DNA from: Microbacterium oleivorans
GTDB lineage: Bacteria; Actinomycetota; Actinomycetes; Actinomycetales; Microbacteriaceae
Length of the DNA: 64,000 nucleotides
Reading direction: 5' to 3'
Assembly: GCF_001691565.1 (NCBI RefSeq)
Contig: NZ_MAYO01000002.1
Location: forward strand, 325,376-389,375
This document shows positions 36,016 through 46,862 of this stretch, one piece after another (position 1 is the stretch's first letter; each line of letters starts with the position of its first letter). The position numbers were made by a program, and so were the translations under genes. A model generated the notes under the pieces. That model was not told the origin of the DNA and did not search any database. It saw only the letters and a list, made by a program, of their open reading frames with translations.

Positions 36016-36648
36016 GTGCCGTCTCCGACTTCCCCGATCGAGCCAGAGCAGCCCGCCCCGACGGAACCTTCCGCCTCGCAGGGCCGGTCCGCCACCACGG
36101 ATCGCTTCGACGACCTCCCCGCCCGTTCCGCTCGCGTGGGCGCGCACCGCGCCGAGGCCCCGCGTCTGCGCGTGGGAGTCATCGTCCTGTGGTCCATCGT
36201 GGCGACCGTGGCGATCGTCGCCGCTGGTGTGTTCGGCACCCTGTACGCCACCGGTCGGCTCGAGGCCGCGCCGGCGCCGGCCGCCACGCGCGGAGCCGGT
36301 GTCGTCGCCCCGCGAGTCGACACGTCGTACCAGGTCCTCGTGCTCAATGCGACGAAGGAGAACGGGCTCGGGGCCAAGGTTCGCGACGACGTCATCGCGG
36401 CGGGATGGGCTGCGGCCGACGTCGAGGCGAGCAACGCGAGCTCGAACGACTTCCCGACGACGACGGTCTACTACGGCAAGGCGGACGACGAGGCGGCCGC
36501 ACGAGGGCTCGCGGACGCCATCGGCGGCGCGGACGTCGCCCTCGACGACACATACCAGGTCGTGGCGCCCCCGGAGACGACGGATGCGGGTGGCACGAGC
36601 CGGCCGCAGCTCGTGATCGTCGTCGGGCTCGACTTCGGCTCTGAGTGA
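36016..36648 (+). CDS. LytR C-terminal-domain membrane protein
   Basis: A 210-residue protein with a disordered Pro-rich N-terminus (1-45), one membrane helix (about 57-80, VIVLWSIVATVAIVAAGVFG) and an extracellular LytR_C domain (about 100-190) with YQVLVLNATKENGLGAKV. The domain occurs at the end of LytR-CpsA-Psr wall-polymer ligases, but the catalytic LCP domain is absent, so this is a binding or accessory protein. The GTG at 36016 lies six bases after TAGGAT (36004-36009). A small hairpin (36665-36670 with 36680-36685) follows. Confidence 0.83.
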   Translation: MPSPTSPIEPEQPAPTEPSASQGRSATTDRFDDLPARSARVGAHRAEAPRLRVGVIVLWSIVATVAIVAAGVFGTLYATGRLEAAPAPAATRGAGVVAPRVDTSYQVLVLNATKENGLGAKVRDDVIAAGWAAADVEASNASSNDFPTTTVYYGKADDEAAARGLADAIGGADVALDDTYQVVAPPETTDAGGTSRPQLVIVVGLDFGSE

Positions 36649-36779
36649 CCCGCGTCGGCGCGGCGTGTTTCGCCGTCGTAAACACTTCGGTGCACGGGTG
36701 TCAACAAAGCCCGGAACCGCGGATTCCAGCCTGACCGCGTGGCTAGCATTTCGGTGTCCCACAGCTTCAGGAGATTCGC

Positions 36780-36983
36780 ATGACCCAGGGAACCGTCAAA
36801 TGGTTCAACGCCGAGAAGGGCTTCGGCTTCATCACCCTCGGTGACGGACAGGACGTCTTCGTCCACTACTCCAACATCGACATGTCCGGCTTCCGCGTCC
36901 TCGAAGAGGGCCAGGCCGTCGAATTCACCGTCGGCAGTGGCCAGAAGGGCCCGCAGGCCGAGTCCGTCCGCGTCGTCGCCTGA
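36780..36983 (+). CDS. Cold-shock protein, CspA family
   Basis: A 67-residue single cold-shock domain. RNP1 is KGFGFITL and RNP2 is DVFVHYS; the N-terminus [12 protein letters not shown] is canonical. It is an RNA chaperone acting at low temperature or in stationary phase. ATG 36780 is preceded by CAGGAG. The 131-base upstream region contains a TAGCAT box at 36744-36749, giving a leader of about 25 bases. Confidence 0.95.
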   Translation: MTQGTVKWFNAEKGFGFITLGDGQDVFVHYSNIDMSGFRVLEEGQAVEFTVGSGQKGPQAESVRVVA

Positions 36984-37101
36984 CGGGACCTGTCCCGGCC
37001 GACGTCACGGCCGTCGTCACGCACGTCGTGACCTCGTCGTTCCGCGAGCCGCCACGCCTCCCGCGCGGCTTGCACTCCCTATGGTCGAGTGCCAGAATGA
37101 T

Positions 37102-38815
<1,714 letters not shown>

Positions 38816-38834
38816 TCCAGCGCTGACAGCCAGC

Positions 38835-38868
38835 ACGAAGGGCCCTTCCTCCGGGAGGGGCCCTTCGT
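38835..38868. terminator. Bidirectional hairpin terminator after groEL
   Basis: An 11-bp perfect GC-rich stem (38835-38845 with 38858-38868) with a 12-base partly paired loop, 19 bases past the groEL stop and 22 bases before the stop of the convergent WXG100 gene. It has no T tract and is likely shared by both genes. Confidence 0.7.
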
Positions 38869-38890
38869 CGTATCCGGGCGGACGTCCGCG

Positions 38891-39178
38891 TCAACGGAAC
38901 ATGCCGGCGGCGGCCATCTCGGTCTGCGCGTACTGCTGCCCCGCGGCACCCAATGCCGTGCTGATGTCGGCGAGAGCGGCATCCAACTCGCGCTGCGCGG
39001 CGCGCCAGCGTTCGACGACGGACTGGAAGGCGATCGACGCGCTGCCGGTCCAGGACCCCTGCAACTGCGTCAGGTGCCCGAGCATCGCGGTGGTCTCCGA
39101 CTGCACCCGGTCGCCGGTCGCTCGGATCGTGGCGGTCGCGGTGAGGACGGCGTCGCTGTCGACGGTGAAGGCGGTCAT
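38891..39178 (-). CDS. WXG100-family (ESAT-6-like) protein
   Basis: A 95-residue helix-turn-helix hairpin with the WXG turn at SWTGSASIAF (about residues 42-51), the hallmark of type VII secretion substrates. The C-terminal YxxxE-like secretion motif could be YAQTE near residue 84. No eccC/eccD machinery is in the window, apart from the unidentified ATPase-like fragment at the left edge. ATG 39178 has AAAGGA upstream. The sensor kinase gene ends 114 bases upstream, so co-transcription is possible. Confidence 0.87.
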   Translation of the reverse strand: MTAFTVDSDAVLTATATIRATGDRVQSETTAMLGHLTQLQGSWTGSASIAFQSVVERWRAAQRELDAALADISTALGAAGQQYAQTEMAAAGMFR

Positions 39179-39292
39179 GGCGGTTCCTTTCGATGGGGAT
39201 GCCGCCAGGCTAGGGACAACGTCGTCCGGGCCTCGTGCGGATACGCCGCCGGGGGAGGACGGCGGGCATCCTCGTCCTGGGGAGGAGGCCGC

Positions 39293-41008
39293 TCAGTCCT
39301 CGGTGCGAGGCGCCCGTGGCAGCGGCTGCGTCGCCAAGTCGACGGCCTCGCCGGCGGTCGCGCGATCCATGGCCAGCGGGAGGGAGACCGTGAAGGTCGC
39401 GCCCCCGCCGGGTGTGTCGGTGACCTCGATCTTGCCGTGCAGCGTGGCGACGATCGAGGCGACGATCGACAGCCCGAGCCCGGAGCCGCCCGTCTCGCGG
39501 GTGCGGGACGAGTCGGCGCGCCAGAATCGCTGGAAGATCTTGCTGCGGATCTGCTCGGGCACGCCCTCGCCGTGGTCGGCCACCGAGATCCACCCGCGTC
39601 CGGAGTCGATGTCCGCGCCCACCGACAACTCGATGGGGGAGCCTGAGGGGGTGTAGCGGCGCGCGTTGCCGAGCAGGTTCGCGACCACCTGGCGGACGCG
39701 GTTCTCGTCGCCGAGGACGATCGGCAGCACCATCTGCGGTGCGGGGAGCCTGATCGGCTCCGTCTCCAGGGCCGGAGTCGCGGCATCCGTCCGGGGACGA
39801 CGGCGCAGCAGACGCCCGGCTCCGGCGATCGCGCCGTTGCGGCGCTTCGGAGCGGGTTCCTGCGTCGTGAACACGGCGAGCGGGATGGCCGATGTCGGGG
39901 TCTGCCCCGTGAAGGTGACCTCACGGTCGGGGGACGCGGCGCGGGCGTCGAGAGCGGCATCCCGTGCGATCGGGCGGAGGTCCACGGGGACGACCGCGAT
40001 GTCGCGCTGCTCGTCGAGACGCGCGAGGGCGAGGAGATCCTCGACGAGCGCGCCCATGCGGATCGCCTCTTTCTCGATGCGTTCCATGGCCTGGGCAGTC
40101 TGCTCGGGATCCTGGATCGCACCCATGCGGTACAGCTCGGCGTAACCGCGCACCGTGACGAGCGGTGTGCGGAGCTCGTGACTCGCGTCGCCGATGAACC
40201 GGCGCATCCGGTCGACCGTCGAGTCGCGCTCGCCGAGCGCCTCGTCGATGCGTTCGAGCATGACGTTGATCGCCGTCTTCAGGCGTCCGACCTCGGTGCC
40301 GGGGGCGATGTCGCTCATGCGCTGGCTGAAGTCGCCTCGAGCGATCGTCATGGCGGTGGACTCGACCTGGCCCAGTCCGCGGAACGCGAGGGTCACGAGC
40401 CCACGGGTGAGGATCGCGCTGCAGATGATCGTGAAGAGAGCCAGCGCCGTGTAGATGCCGATGTAGTTCGCGACCGTGCGGTTGACGTCGTTGAGGGGCA
40501 GGGCGACGAGTTGCGTGTAGTACTCACGAGACCCCGGGATCGGCAGAGTGTCCACACTGGCCCGATAGCGGACGGTACCGTCCGCCGACGTGAGGTCGAA
40601 CGGCGTCGTGCCGTCGAGGACGGTCTGATCCAGCGAGAACGTGTCCGGGAAGGCGGGTGGCGCCAGTGAGCCGTCGCCTCCGGCGACCGCCAGGCGCTCG
40701 CCCTTTCCCTTGCCGCTGTACACCGCGACCGAGAAGTCCGTCGGTGCTGCTGCGATCGGGGTGAAGGTCGCCTCGCCGTCGTCCAGCGTGACGTTCATCA
40801 GGTTGCTCGCGATGTCGGTCGTGACCGTCTGCGTCAGCGACTGGTCGACGGCGGACAGCTGCGCGTTGCGCAGGAAGATCATGGTGCCCACACCCGCGGC
40901 GATCATGCCGAACGCGAGGATGCTGACCGTCACGCCGGTGACCTTGGTGCGCAGGCTGAGGCCGCGCCACCATCGCGTGACGCGATCCTGCGATGCCGTC
41001 GGGCCCAG
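39293..41008 (-). CDS. HAMP-domain sensor histidine kinase (possible CTG start)
   Basis: A membrane kinase of the OmpR-partner class. Two membrane helices flank an extracytoplasmic sensor of about 140 residues; then HAMP, the phospho-acceptor SHELRTPLVTVRGYAEL, N box NLLGNARRY, G1 DHGEGVP and G2 GGSGLGLSIV. A variable insert of about 60 residues with an Arg-rich tract lies between the DHp and ATPase domains. The first GTG (40933) would begin inside membrane helix 1 with no cytoplasmic residues. A CTG at 41008, six bases after a GGAGG, gives a normal Arg-rich N-terminus, so I prefer it. It lies 13 bases after the response regulator. Confidence 0.83.
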   Translation of the reverse strand: MGPTASQDRVTRWWRGLSLRTKVTGVTVSILAFGMIAAGVGTMIFLRNAQLSAVDQSLTQTVTTDIASNLMNVTLDDGEATFTPIAAAPTDFSVAVYSGKGKGERLAVAGGDGSLAPPAFPDTFSLDQTVLDGTTPFDLTSADGTVRYRASVDTLPIPGSREYYTQLVALPLNDVNRTVANYIGIYTALALFTIICSAILTRGLVTLAFRGLGQVESTAMTIARGDFSQRMSDIAPGTEVGRLKTAINVMLERIDEALGERDSTVDRMRRFIGDASHELRTPLVTVRGYAELYRMGAIQDPEQTAQAMERIEKEAIRMGALVEDLLALARLDEQRDIAVVPVDLRPIARDAALDARAASPDREVTFTGQTPTSAIPLAVFTTQEPAPKRRNGAIAGAGRLLRRRPRTDAATPALETEPIRLPAPQMVLPIVLGDENRVRQVVANLLGNARRYTPSGSPIELSVGADIDSGRGWISVADHGEGVPEQIRSKIFQRFWRADSSRTRETGGSGLGLSIVASIVATLHGKIEVTDTPGGGATFTVSLPLAMDRATAGEAVDLATQPLPRAPRTED

Positions 41009-41021
41009 GGGGCGCCTCCGT

Positions 41022-41714
41022 TCAGGCGGTGCGGTCGGCCTTCAGCATGTATCCGAAGCCGCGCTTGGTCTGGATGAGGGGCTCGGAGGAGTGCGGGTCG
41101 ATCTTGCGGCGGAGGTACGAGATGTAGCTCTCCACGATGCCGGCGTCCCCGTTGAAGTCGTACTCCCACACGTGGTCGAGGATCTGCGCCTTGCTCAGCA
41201 CGCGATTGGGGTTGAGCATCAGGTAGCGCAGGAGCTTGAACTCGGTCGGGGAGAGGTCGATCGAGATGTCGCCGACCTGGACGTCGTGCGTGTCCTGATC
41301 CATCGTGATCTCACCGGCCTTGATGATCGAGTCCTCGTCGGCCTGCATCGTGCGCCGCAGGATCGCCTGGATGCGGGCCACGATCTCGTCGAGGCTGAAG
41401 GGCTTGGTGACGTAATCGTCGCCGCCCGAGTTCAGACCTTCGATCTTGTCCTCCGTGGCATCCTTCGCCGTGAGGAACAGGATGGGCGCCGTGTAGCCCG
41501 CGCCGCGGAGCCGCTTCGTCACGCTGAACCCGTTCATGTCGGGCAGCATGACGTCGAGGATGATGAGGTCGGGTTCTTCTTCGAGGACGGCCGAGATGGT
41601 CTGGGCGCCGTTCGCGACGGCACGGACCTGGTATCCTGCGAACCGGAGACTGGTGACGAGCAGATCCCGGATGTTCGGCTCGTCGTCCACGACGAGGATG
41701 CGTGCAGCGGTCAT
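41022..41714 (-). CDS. OmpR/PhoB-family response regulator
   Basis: A 230-residue regulator. Its receiver domain has the acidic pair in VVDDEPN, phospho-acceptor Asp54 in ILDVMLPDMNGF and the conserved lysine in DYVTKPF. The C-terminal winged helix has LSPTEFKLLRYLMLNPNRV and YISYLRRKID. It resembles mycobacterial TcrA/TrcR-type regulators. It is the first gene of a two-gene unit with the histidine kinase. ATG 41714. Confidence 0.93.
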   Translation of the reverse strand: MTAARILVVDDEPNIRDLLVTSLRFAGYQVRAVANGAQTISAVLEEEPDLIILDVMLPDMNGFSVTKRLRGAGYTAPILFLTAKDATEDKIEGLNSGGDDYVTKPFSLDEIVARIQAILRRTMQADEDSIIKAGEITMDQDTHDVQVGDISIDLSPTEFKLLRYLMLNPNRVLSKAQILDHVWEYDFNGDAGIVESYISYLRRKIDPHSSEPLIQTKRGFGYMLKADRTA

Positions 41715-41813
41715 GAGCCCATACTGGCACCGGAATCAATCGGTTTGCTGGACATTCCGATCCCGGGTCGCTCAGGGGTACGATCACGTCCCGCGGTGGG
41801 ACAGGATGGAGGA

Positions 41814-43094
41814 GTGACTGTTCCGCAGCCCGTTCCCGTTCCTCGCCGCGCCGCGCCGGCTCTTCCCGCCGACACCACCGGCCCGGGTGCCGCTTTCCAC
41901 CGTCTGCTGTTCGCGCGTCAGCGACGCGGCTGGTGGACGCCCCTGGCGACCGGTGCGTTGGGCGTCGTCCTCTACCTGGTCCTCACCACCGTCATCGGTC
42001 TCGTCTTCGGGATCGTCGTCTTCGTCACCGATCCCGCCGCCGACATCTACGCGCTGACGGACCGCCTCGTCACCATCGACGTCAGCGACCCCATCGGGCT
42101 CGCCGTCGTCCTCGTGTCGCTCGCCGTGATGTGGCCGATCTACCTGCTGTCTTCCTTCGTGGTGAACGGCCGACGCGTGGGCCACATCTCCTCGGTCGCC
42201 GGCCGACTCCGGTGGAACTGGCTGCTCCTGTGCGTGGGCGTCGCCGTGGTCGTCTACATCGTGATCTCGGCGCTGTCCTTCCTGCTCCCAGCGGAAGAGG
42301 GCAGCGGCAACGTCGTCGCGCCGGCGGAGAACCCGGCCTTCGTGGCATCCCTCCTCACCGTCCTCCTCCTCGTCCCGTTCCAGGCAGCGGCGGAGGAGTA
42401 CGTGTTCCGCGGGTACCTCATGCAGACGGTCGGCCGCTGGCTGAAACGCCCCGCCTGGGCGATCCTGCTGCCGGTGCCCTTGTTCGTCCTGGGGCACATG
42501 TACGACTGGGCCGGCCAGGTCGGCGTCGGTGTGTTCGCCGTCGCCGCCGGGTGGCTCACGTGGCGTACCGGCGGTCTCGAGGCGGCCATCGCCCTGCACA
42601 TCGTCAACAACCTCGCCGCGTTCGGGTTCTCGGTCTTCGGTCTGAGCGATGCCGCGGCGACCGAGACGAGCGTGATGGGGCTGGTGTCGTCGGTCGTCAT
42701 GATCGGCGCCTTCGTCGGCGTCGTCGAGTGGCTCTGGCGTCGCGGCGACGGTCGGCGCACACTGCGGCTCACTCCGCCGCCCGAGCCCGTCTACGCGGCG
42801 CCGGTGTATGCGGGTCACCCGCCGGTGTACGGTCAGCCGCCTGTCTACGGCCAGCCGCCCGTCTATGGTCAGCCGCCTGTCTACGGCCAGCCGCCCGCCG
42901 ACCAGACGCCGTACGACGGACCGCCGCTCCAGCCGCACCAGGCGCCGCGGTGGGGCGAGTACGCGCCGTCATTCGACGCGACCCCGACGCCCGACTCCGC
43001 GCCACTGTCCGACGGCGGGACCGGGTCGACGGGATCGGATGCCGGTGGTTCCGCCGCATCCGACGGCGGGTCGTCCGGTTCGTCGTCGGACTGA
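41814..43094 (+). CDS. CPBP-family intramembrane metalloprotease with PVYGQP repeat tail
   Basis: A 426-residue protein with about eight membrane helices (45-310) and the CPBP/Abi motifs EEYVFRGY (EExxxR), FVLGHMYDW and HIVNN, the glutamate and histidine residues that form the metal site in Rce1-like proteases. The cytoplasmic C-terminus (about 325-426) is disordered: four PPVYGQ units encoded by an 18-bp DNA repeat near 42820-42893, then a Ser/Gly/Asp-rich end. GTG 41814 has GGATGGAGGA upstream. It is divergent from the two-component pair. Confidence 0.85.
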   Translation: MTVPQPVPVPRRAAPALPADTTGPGAAFHRLLFARQRRGWWTPLATGALGVVLYLVLTTVIGLVFGIVVFVTDPAADIYALTDRLVTIDVSDPIGLAVVLVSLAVMWPIYLLSSFVVNGRRVGHISSVAGRLRWNWLLLCVGVAVVVYIVISALSFLLPAEEGSGNVVAPAENPAFVASLLTVLLLVPFQAAAEEYVFRGYLMQTVGRWLKRPAWAILLPVPLFVLGHMYDWAGQVGVGVFAVAAGWLTWRTGGLEAAIALHIVNNLAAFGFSVFGLSDAAATETSVMGLVSSVVMIGAFVGVVEWLWRRGDGRRTLRLTPPPEPVYAAPVYAGHPPVYGQPPVYGQPPVYGQPPVYGQPPADQTPYDGPPLQPHQAPRWGEYAPSFDATPTPDSAPLSDGGTGSTGSDAGGSAASDGGSSGSSSD

Positions 43095-43100
43095 GGCCTC

Positions 43101-44744
43101 TTAGGCGGCGAGCAGGTTGTCGGCGTCGAGGATGGTGTAGCTGTACCCCTGCTCGGCGAGGAATCGCTGGCGGTTCTGAGCGAAGTCCTGGTCGACCGTG
43201 TCGCGCGCGATGAGCGTGTAGAAGCTCGCCTTGTGGCCGTTCGACTTCGGGCGGAGCAGGCGGCCGAGGCGCTGCGCCTCCTCCTGCCGTGACCCGAACG
43301 AGCCAGAGACCTGGATCGCGACCGACGCGTCGGGCAGGTCGATGGAGAAGTTCGCGACCTTCGACACGACCAGGACCGGGATGCGGGCGTGCCGGAAGGC
43401 GTCGAACAGCTCTTCGCGCTCCTCCACGGGGGTGGAGCCCGTGATCTTCGGTGCGCCGAGTTCTTCGGACAGGATGTCGATCTGGTCGAGGTACTGACCG
43501 ATGACGAGGATCTGCTCGCCCTGGTGCTTGGCGACCAGGTCCCGGACGACGTCGATCTTCGCGTGCGCGGTTGCCGCGAGGCGGTACCGCTCATCGTCGG
43601 CGGAGGCCGCGTACTCGAGTCGATCGGATGCCGGCAGGTCGATGCGGACCTCGTAGCAGACAGCGGGCGAGATGAAGCCCTGCGCCTCGATCTCCTTCCA
43701 CGGTGCATCGAAGCGCTTGGGGCCGATGAGGCTGAACACGTCGCCCTCACGGCCGTCCTCGCGCACGAGAGTCGCCGTGAGACCGAGTCGGCGCCGCGCC
43801 TGCAGGTCGGCGGTCAGCTTGAAGACGGGCGCGGGCAGCAGGTGCACCTCGTCGTACACGATGAGTCCCCAGTCGAGCGCATCGAGCAGCGCGAGGTGAG
43901 CGTATTCGCCCTTCCGCCTCGCCGTGAGGATCTGGTATGTCGCGATCGTGACCGGCTTCACCTCCTTGGACTGGCCGGAGTATTCGCCGATCTCCTCGGG
44001 GGTGAGCGAGGTGCGCTTGAGCAGCTCGTCGCGCCACTGGCGCGCACTGACGGTGTTGGTCACGAGGATGAGGGTCGTGGTCTTCGTGTCGGCCATCGCC
44101 GCCGCGCCGACGAGTGTCTTGCCCGCGCCGCAGGGGAGCACGACGACACCCGACCCGCCTTCGGTGAAGATGTCGACGGCTTTGCGCTGATAGGGGCGCA
44201 GCGTCCAGCCGTCTTCGTGGAGTTCGATCTCGTGCGGCGTGCCGGGCGTGAAACCGGCATGGTCCTCGGCCGGCCAGCCGATCTTCAGCAGCTCCTGCTT
44301 GATCTGGCCACGAGCCCACGCGTCGATGACGTACGTCTCCGGAGTGGGGTGCGCGATGAGCAGAGGCTGGATGCGACGGTTGCGCGCGATTTCGGCGAGC
44401 ACCGGCTTGTCCGTGGAACGGAGGATGAGGGTGCCCTCGTCGTCGCGCTCGATGACGAGGCGGCCGTAGCGGCCGACGGTCTCGCGGATGTCGATCGACA
44501 CGGACGGCGGGACCGGGAACTTCGCCCACCGCTCGAGGGTGGCGAGCATGTCCTCCGCGTCATGCCCGGCGGCGCGCGCGTTCCACAGCCCGAGCCGGGT
44601 GATCCGGTAGGTGTGGATGTGTTCGGGGGCGCGTTCGAGTTCTGCGAAGATCGCGAGTTCGTGCCGCGCGTTCTCCGCGTCGGGGTGAGCCACTTCGAGC
44701 AGCACGGTGCGGTCGCTCTGGACGATGAGGGGGCCGTTAGCCAT
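43101..44744 (-). CDS. XPB/Rad25-type DNA repair helicase
   Basis: A 547-residue superfamily 2 helicase related to archaeal and eukaryotic XPB. After an N-terminal damage-recognition-like domain (1-180) come Walker A LPCGAGKTLVG, the DEVH box YDEVHLL, the XPB-specific RED motif in VREDGREGD, and helicase C motifs ending EEAQRLGRLLRP. XPB homologues in actinobacteria have been tied to DNA unwinding, but their cellular role is unclear. It is downstream of a helicase-associated gene (27-base gap) on the same strand. Confidence 0.92.
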   Translation of the reverse strand: MANGPLIVQSDRTVLLEVAHPDAENARHELAIFAELERAPEHIHTYRITRLGLWNARAAGHDAEDMLATLERWAKFPVPPSVSIDIRETVGRYGRLVIERDDEGTLILRSTDKPVLAEIARNRRIQPLLIAHPTPETYVIDAWARGQIKQELLKIGWPAEDHAGFTPGTPHEIELHEDGWTLRPYQRKAVDIFTEGGSGVVVLPCGAGKTLVGAAAMADTKTTTLILVTNTVSARQWRDELLKRTSLTPEEIGEYSGQSKEVKPVTIATYQILTARRKGEYAHLALLDALDWGLIVYDEVHLLPAPVFKLTADLQARRRLGLTATLVREDGREGDVFSLIGPKRFDAPWKEIEAQGFISPAVCYEVRIDLPASDRLEYAASADDERYRLAATAHAKIDVVRDLVAKHQGEQILVIGQYLDQIDILSEELGAPKITGSTPVEEREELFDAFRHARIPVLVVSKVANFSIDLPDASVAIQVSGSFGSRQEEAQRLGRLLRPKSNGHKASFYTLIARDTVDQDFAQNRQRFLAEQGYSYTILDADNLLAA

Positions 44745-44771
44745 AGCGGACGAGTCTACCGGCCCCGGCGG

Positions 44772-46478
44772 TCATACCGGCCGGACGCTCACGATGCTCG
44801 ACAGCGGCAGGGTGCGTTCGACGTCGGCCGCGCGGTCGCGTCCGCGCAGGCGCCCGCCGCCGAGGCCCGCGGCTTCGAGGGTCACATCGCGCGTCGACCC
44901 GTCCGGCATGCGGACCGTGATGTCGATCGTCGCCCGGGTGCGGACCGCCTGGTCGAGTTCGCGTTCGAGCCAGGCGGCATCCGCGTCTTCGGACAGGCTG
45001 GCCCGCAGCGTCTCGATCAGCGGACGGTAGCGTTCGGATGCCGATGTCTCCGGTGCCGGGCCGTCGGCGACGTCGTGGCGGCCGAGGGAGCGGGGAGCGC
45101 CGTCGGCATCCACCGCCAGAATCGGATAGCGGGCGTCGGCGAGCATCCAGAAGGTGGTGTCGACGCTCGTGCGGGTGACGAGGTCGTCACCGTCGGCGAT
45201 GAGTCCGAGCGGTCGCAGCGCCTGGTCGACGTTGATCGCGTCCAGCAGGTCACGCTGACCCGACACGCGTGCGTAGCCCTGCCGATCCGGCCCCACCCGC
45301 AAGGTGCCGTGGCGGGTGGCGGCACGCTCGATCTCATAGGCGAGCGGCTGCGGGACGCCGGTGAGAGACAGCTCGGTGAGGAACCCGGTGAGGGATCCCG
45401 CGGTCTCACCGGCGGCGAACGCGGCGCCGATCGTCTCCGCGGTGAACCGGTAGGTCGCCGCCTGGGCCCGGGATTCACGACGCGCGGTGGTGCGCAGGCG
45501 CAGATCGAGACGTGGTTCGAGAGGCCCCGGCGCGATGGCGGTCAGGTCGTTCTGGAGGTAGACCTTGTCGACCTCGTGGGGCAGAAGGGTGCGCAAAGCC
45601 TCGGCGTCGACATCGGCACCGTCCGCGAGTCCCGCCGCCCACGTCGGCGCCGTGCCGTCGGGGGCGAGCATCGCCCACTGGACGAGCATCGCCACCAGGC
45701 GACGGACCCGATCGGGCCATGCTGAGTCGAACGGATACGCCCCCGGCCACTGCGCCAGCGGACGCCACCCTCCATCGGGGGAGTGGAGAGCCGACGGCAA
45801 CCGGTCACGCAGACGGCCCGCGACCGCGAGCCAACGCTCGACCGTGCGGGTGCCGAGCCACGTCGTGCCGGTCTCGGTGACCTTCCAGCTGCGCTCCGAG
45901 CTTTCGAGGAGCCCGGCCTCGTCCGCGATCCCGACGAGGATGTCGGCGTCGTCGGGGCCCGCGGCCGCGCCCGCATCGACGAGGCGGCGACGGTCGCCCG
46001 CGCTGAGCGCACCCGAGCCGATCCGCCCGAGCGGAGCGCGTGCGGCGGAATGCAGGATGTCGGCCAGCGACGCGACGGCGTCGAACGCTCGCTCGGCGCT
46101 CGCGGCATCCGATTCACCCCTCCCCGTGACCACCGGTGGCGCGTCGACGGTCGTGGCTGACGAGAGGGCTGCCGCCACGGCGTCGTAAGGGGTTCCGTTC
46201 TCGTCCGTCAGCGCGCGCGCGACGAGGGCGGTGCGCAGCGACGCGTCCACGGGCGCCCCGTTCCGCAGCGCCTCACGCAGGGCGGTCGCTTCGAGATCGG
46301 AGACATCGGCAAGAGCGCGGTGCAGCTGAGCCGGGTCGAGGAGCCCGTCGGCCGCGTCGAAGAAGTCGGTCCAGGACGAGTGAGGGGCGACGTGCCGGGC
46401 GTCGAAAAGGGACGCGAGGGCATCCGGATCGAGCGTCGCGAGGCGGGTCGCGAGGGCACGAGCGTCGGAGGCGGTCAC
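44772..46478 (-). CDS. Helicase-associated (Helicase_C_3 type) protein
   Basis: A 568-residue protein regularly found next to actinobacterial XPB and often mislabelled as a helicase. It has no Walker A. Residues about 310-420 carry the family segment KVYLQNDLTAIAPGPLEP, then AAGETAGSLTGFL and GTLRVGPDRQGYARV. The rest is helical and winged-helix-like. Its tight linkage with XPB (27 bases) suggests a partner, comparable in role to Bax1 of archaea, but that is inference. Confidence 0.8.
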   Translation of the reverse strand: MTASDARALATRLATLDPDALASLFDARHVAPHSSWTDFFDAADGLLDPAQLHRALADVSDLEATALREALRNGAPVDASLRTALVARALTDENGTPYDAVAAALSSATTVDAPPVVTGRGESDAASAERAFDAVASLADILHSAARAPLGRIGSGALSAGDRRRLVDAGAAAGPDDADILVGIADEAGLLESSERSWKVTETGTTWLGTRTVERWLAVAGRLRDRLPSALHSPDGGWRPLAQWPGAYPFDSAWPDRVRRLVAMLVQWAMLAPDGTAPTWAAGLADGADVDAEALRTLLPHEVDKVYLQNDLTAIAPGPLEPRLDLRLRTTARRESRAQAATYRFTAETIGAAFAAGETAGSLTGFLTELSLTGVPQPLAYEIERAATRHGTLRVGPDRQGYARVSGQRDLLDAINVDQALRPLGLIADGDDLVTRTSVDTTFWMLADARYPILAVDADGAPRSLGRHDVADGPAPETSASERYRPLIETLRASLSEDADAAWLERELDQAVRTRATIDITVRMPDGSTRDVTLEAAGLGGGRLRGRDRAADVERTLPLSSIVSVRPV

Positions 46479-46479
46479 G

Positions 46480-46758
46480 TCAACGGCCCTTGTTGGCCCG
46501 TCCCCGTCGCGCGAAGGTCATGATCAGCAGCGCCAGCAGCAGGGCGAAGGCCACCGGCGGCGCGACGTAGACGATGAGGCTCACCGCCGGCCAGACGCCG
46601 GAGGCGAAGTCCTCTTGTTCCAGGCCGCCGGGGCCCGAAGCGATGATGATCGCGAAGAAGCAGATGACCGAGAGCACCAGCAGTCCCAGGGACATGAACG
46701 CCAGGATGCGGTCGATGCGACGAACGGGAAGGTCGCCGGCCGGGGGCGGAGTGCTCAT
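46480..46758 (-). CDS. Small two-helix membrane protein
   Basis: An unrecognised 92-residue protein with two membrane helices (about 18-43 and 57-82) and a basic C-terminus (ARRGRANKGR). ATG 46758 is six bases after TACTCT (minus strand, 46765-46770), so its message is leaderless. Its stop adjoins the start of the helicase-associated gene by one base, making it the first gene of that three-gene unit. Confidence 0.72.
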   Translation of the reverse strand: MSTPPPAGDLPVRRIDRILAFMSLGLLVLSVICFFAIIIASGPGGLEQEDFASGVWPAVSLIVYVAPPVAFALLLALLIMTFARRGRANKGR

Positions 46759-46862
46759 CCGATCAGAGTAGCGGCTCGCCACGGTGCCGTAGTCTGGTGG
46801 TGGGGCTGAGACGGTCCCACTTTTCCATGCCCGCACGCGGGCCGAGCAGCGAGGTTCGACAC

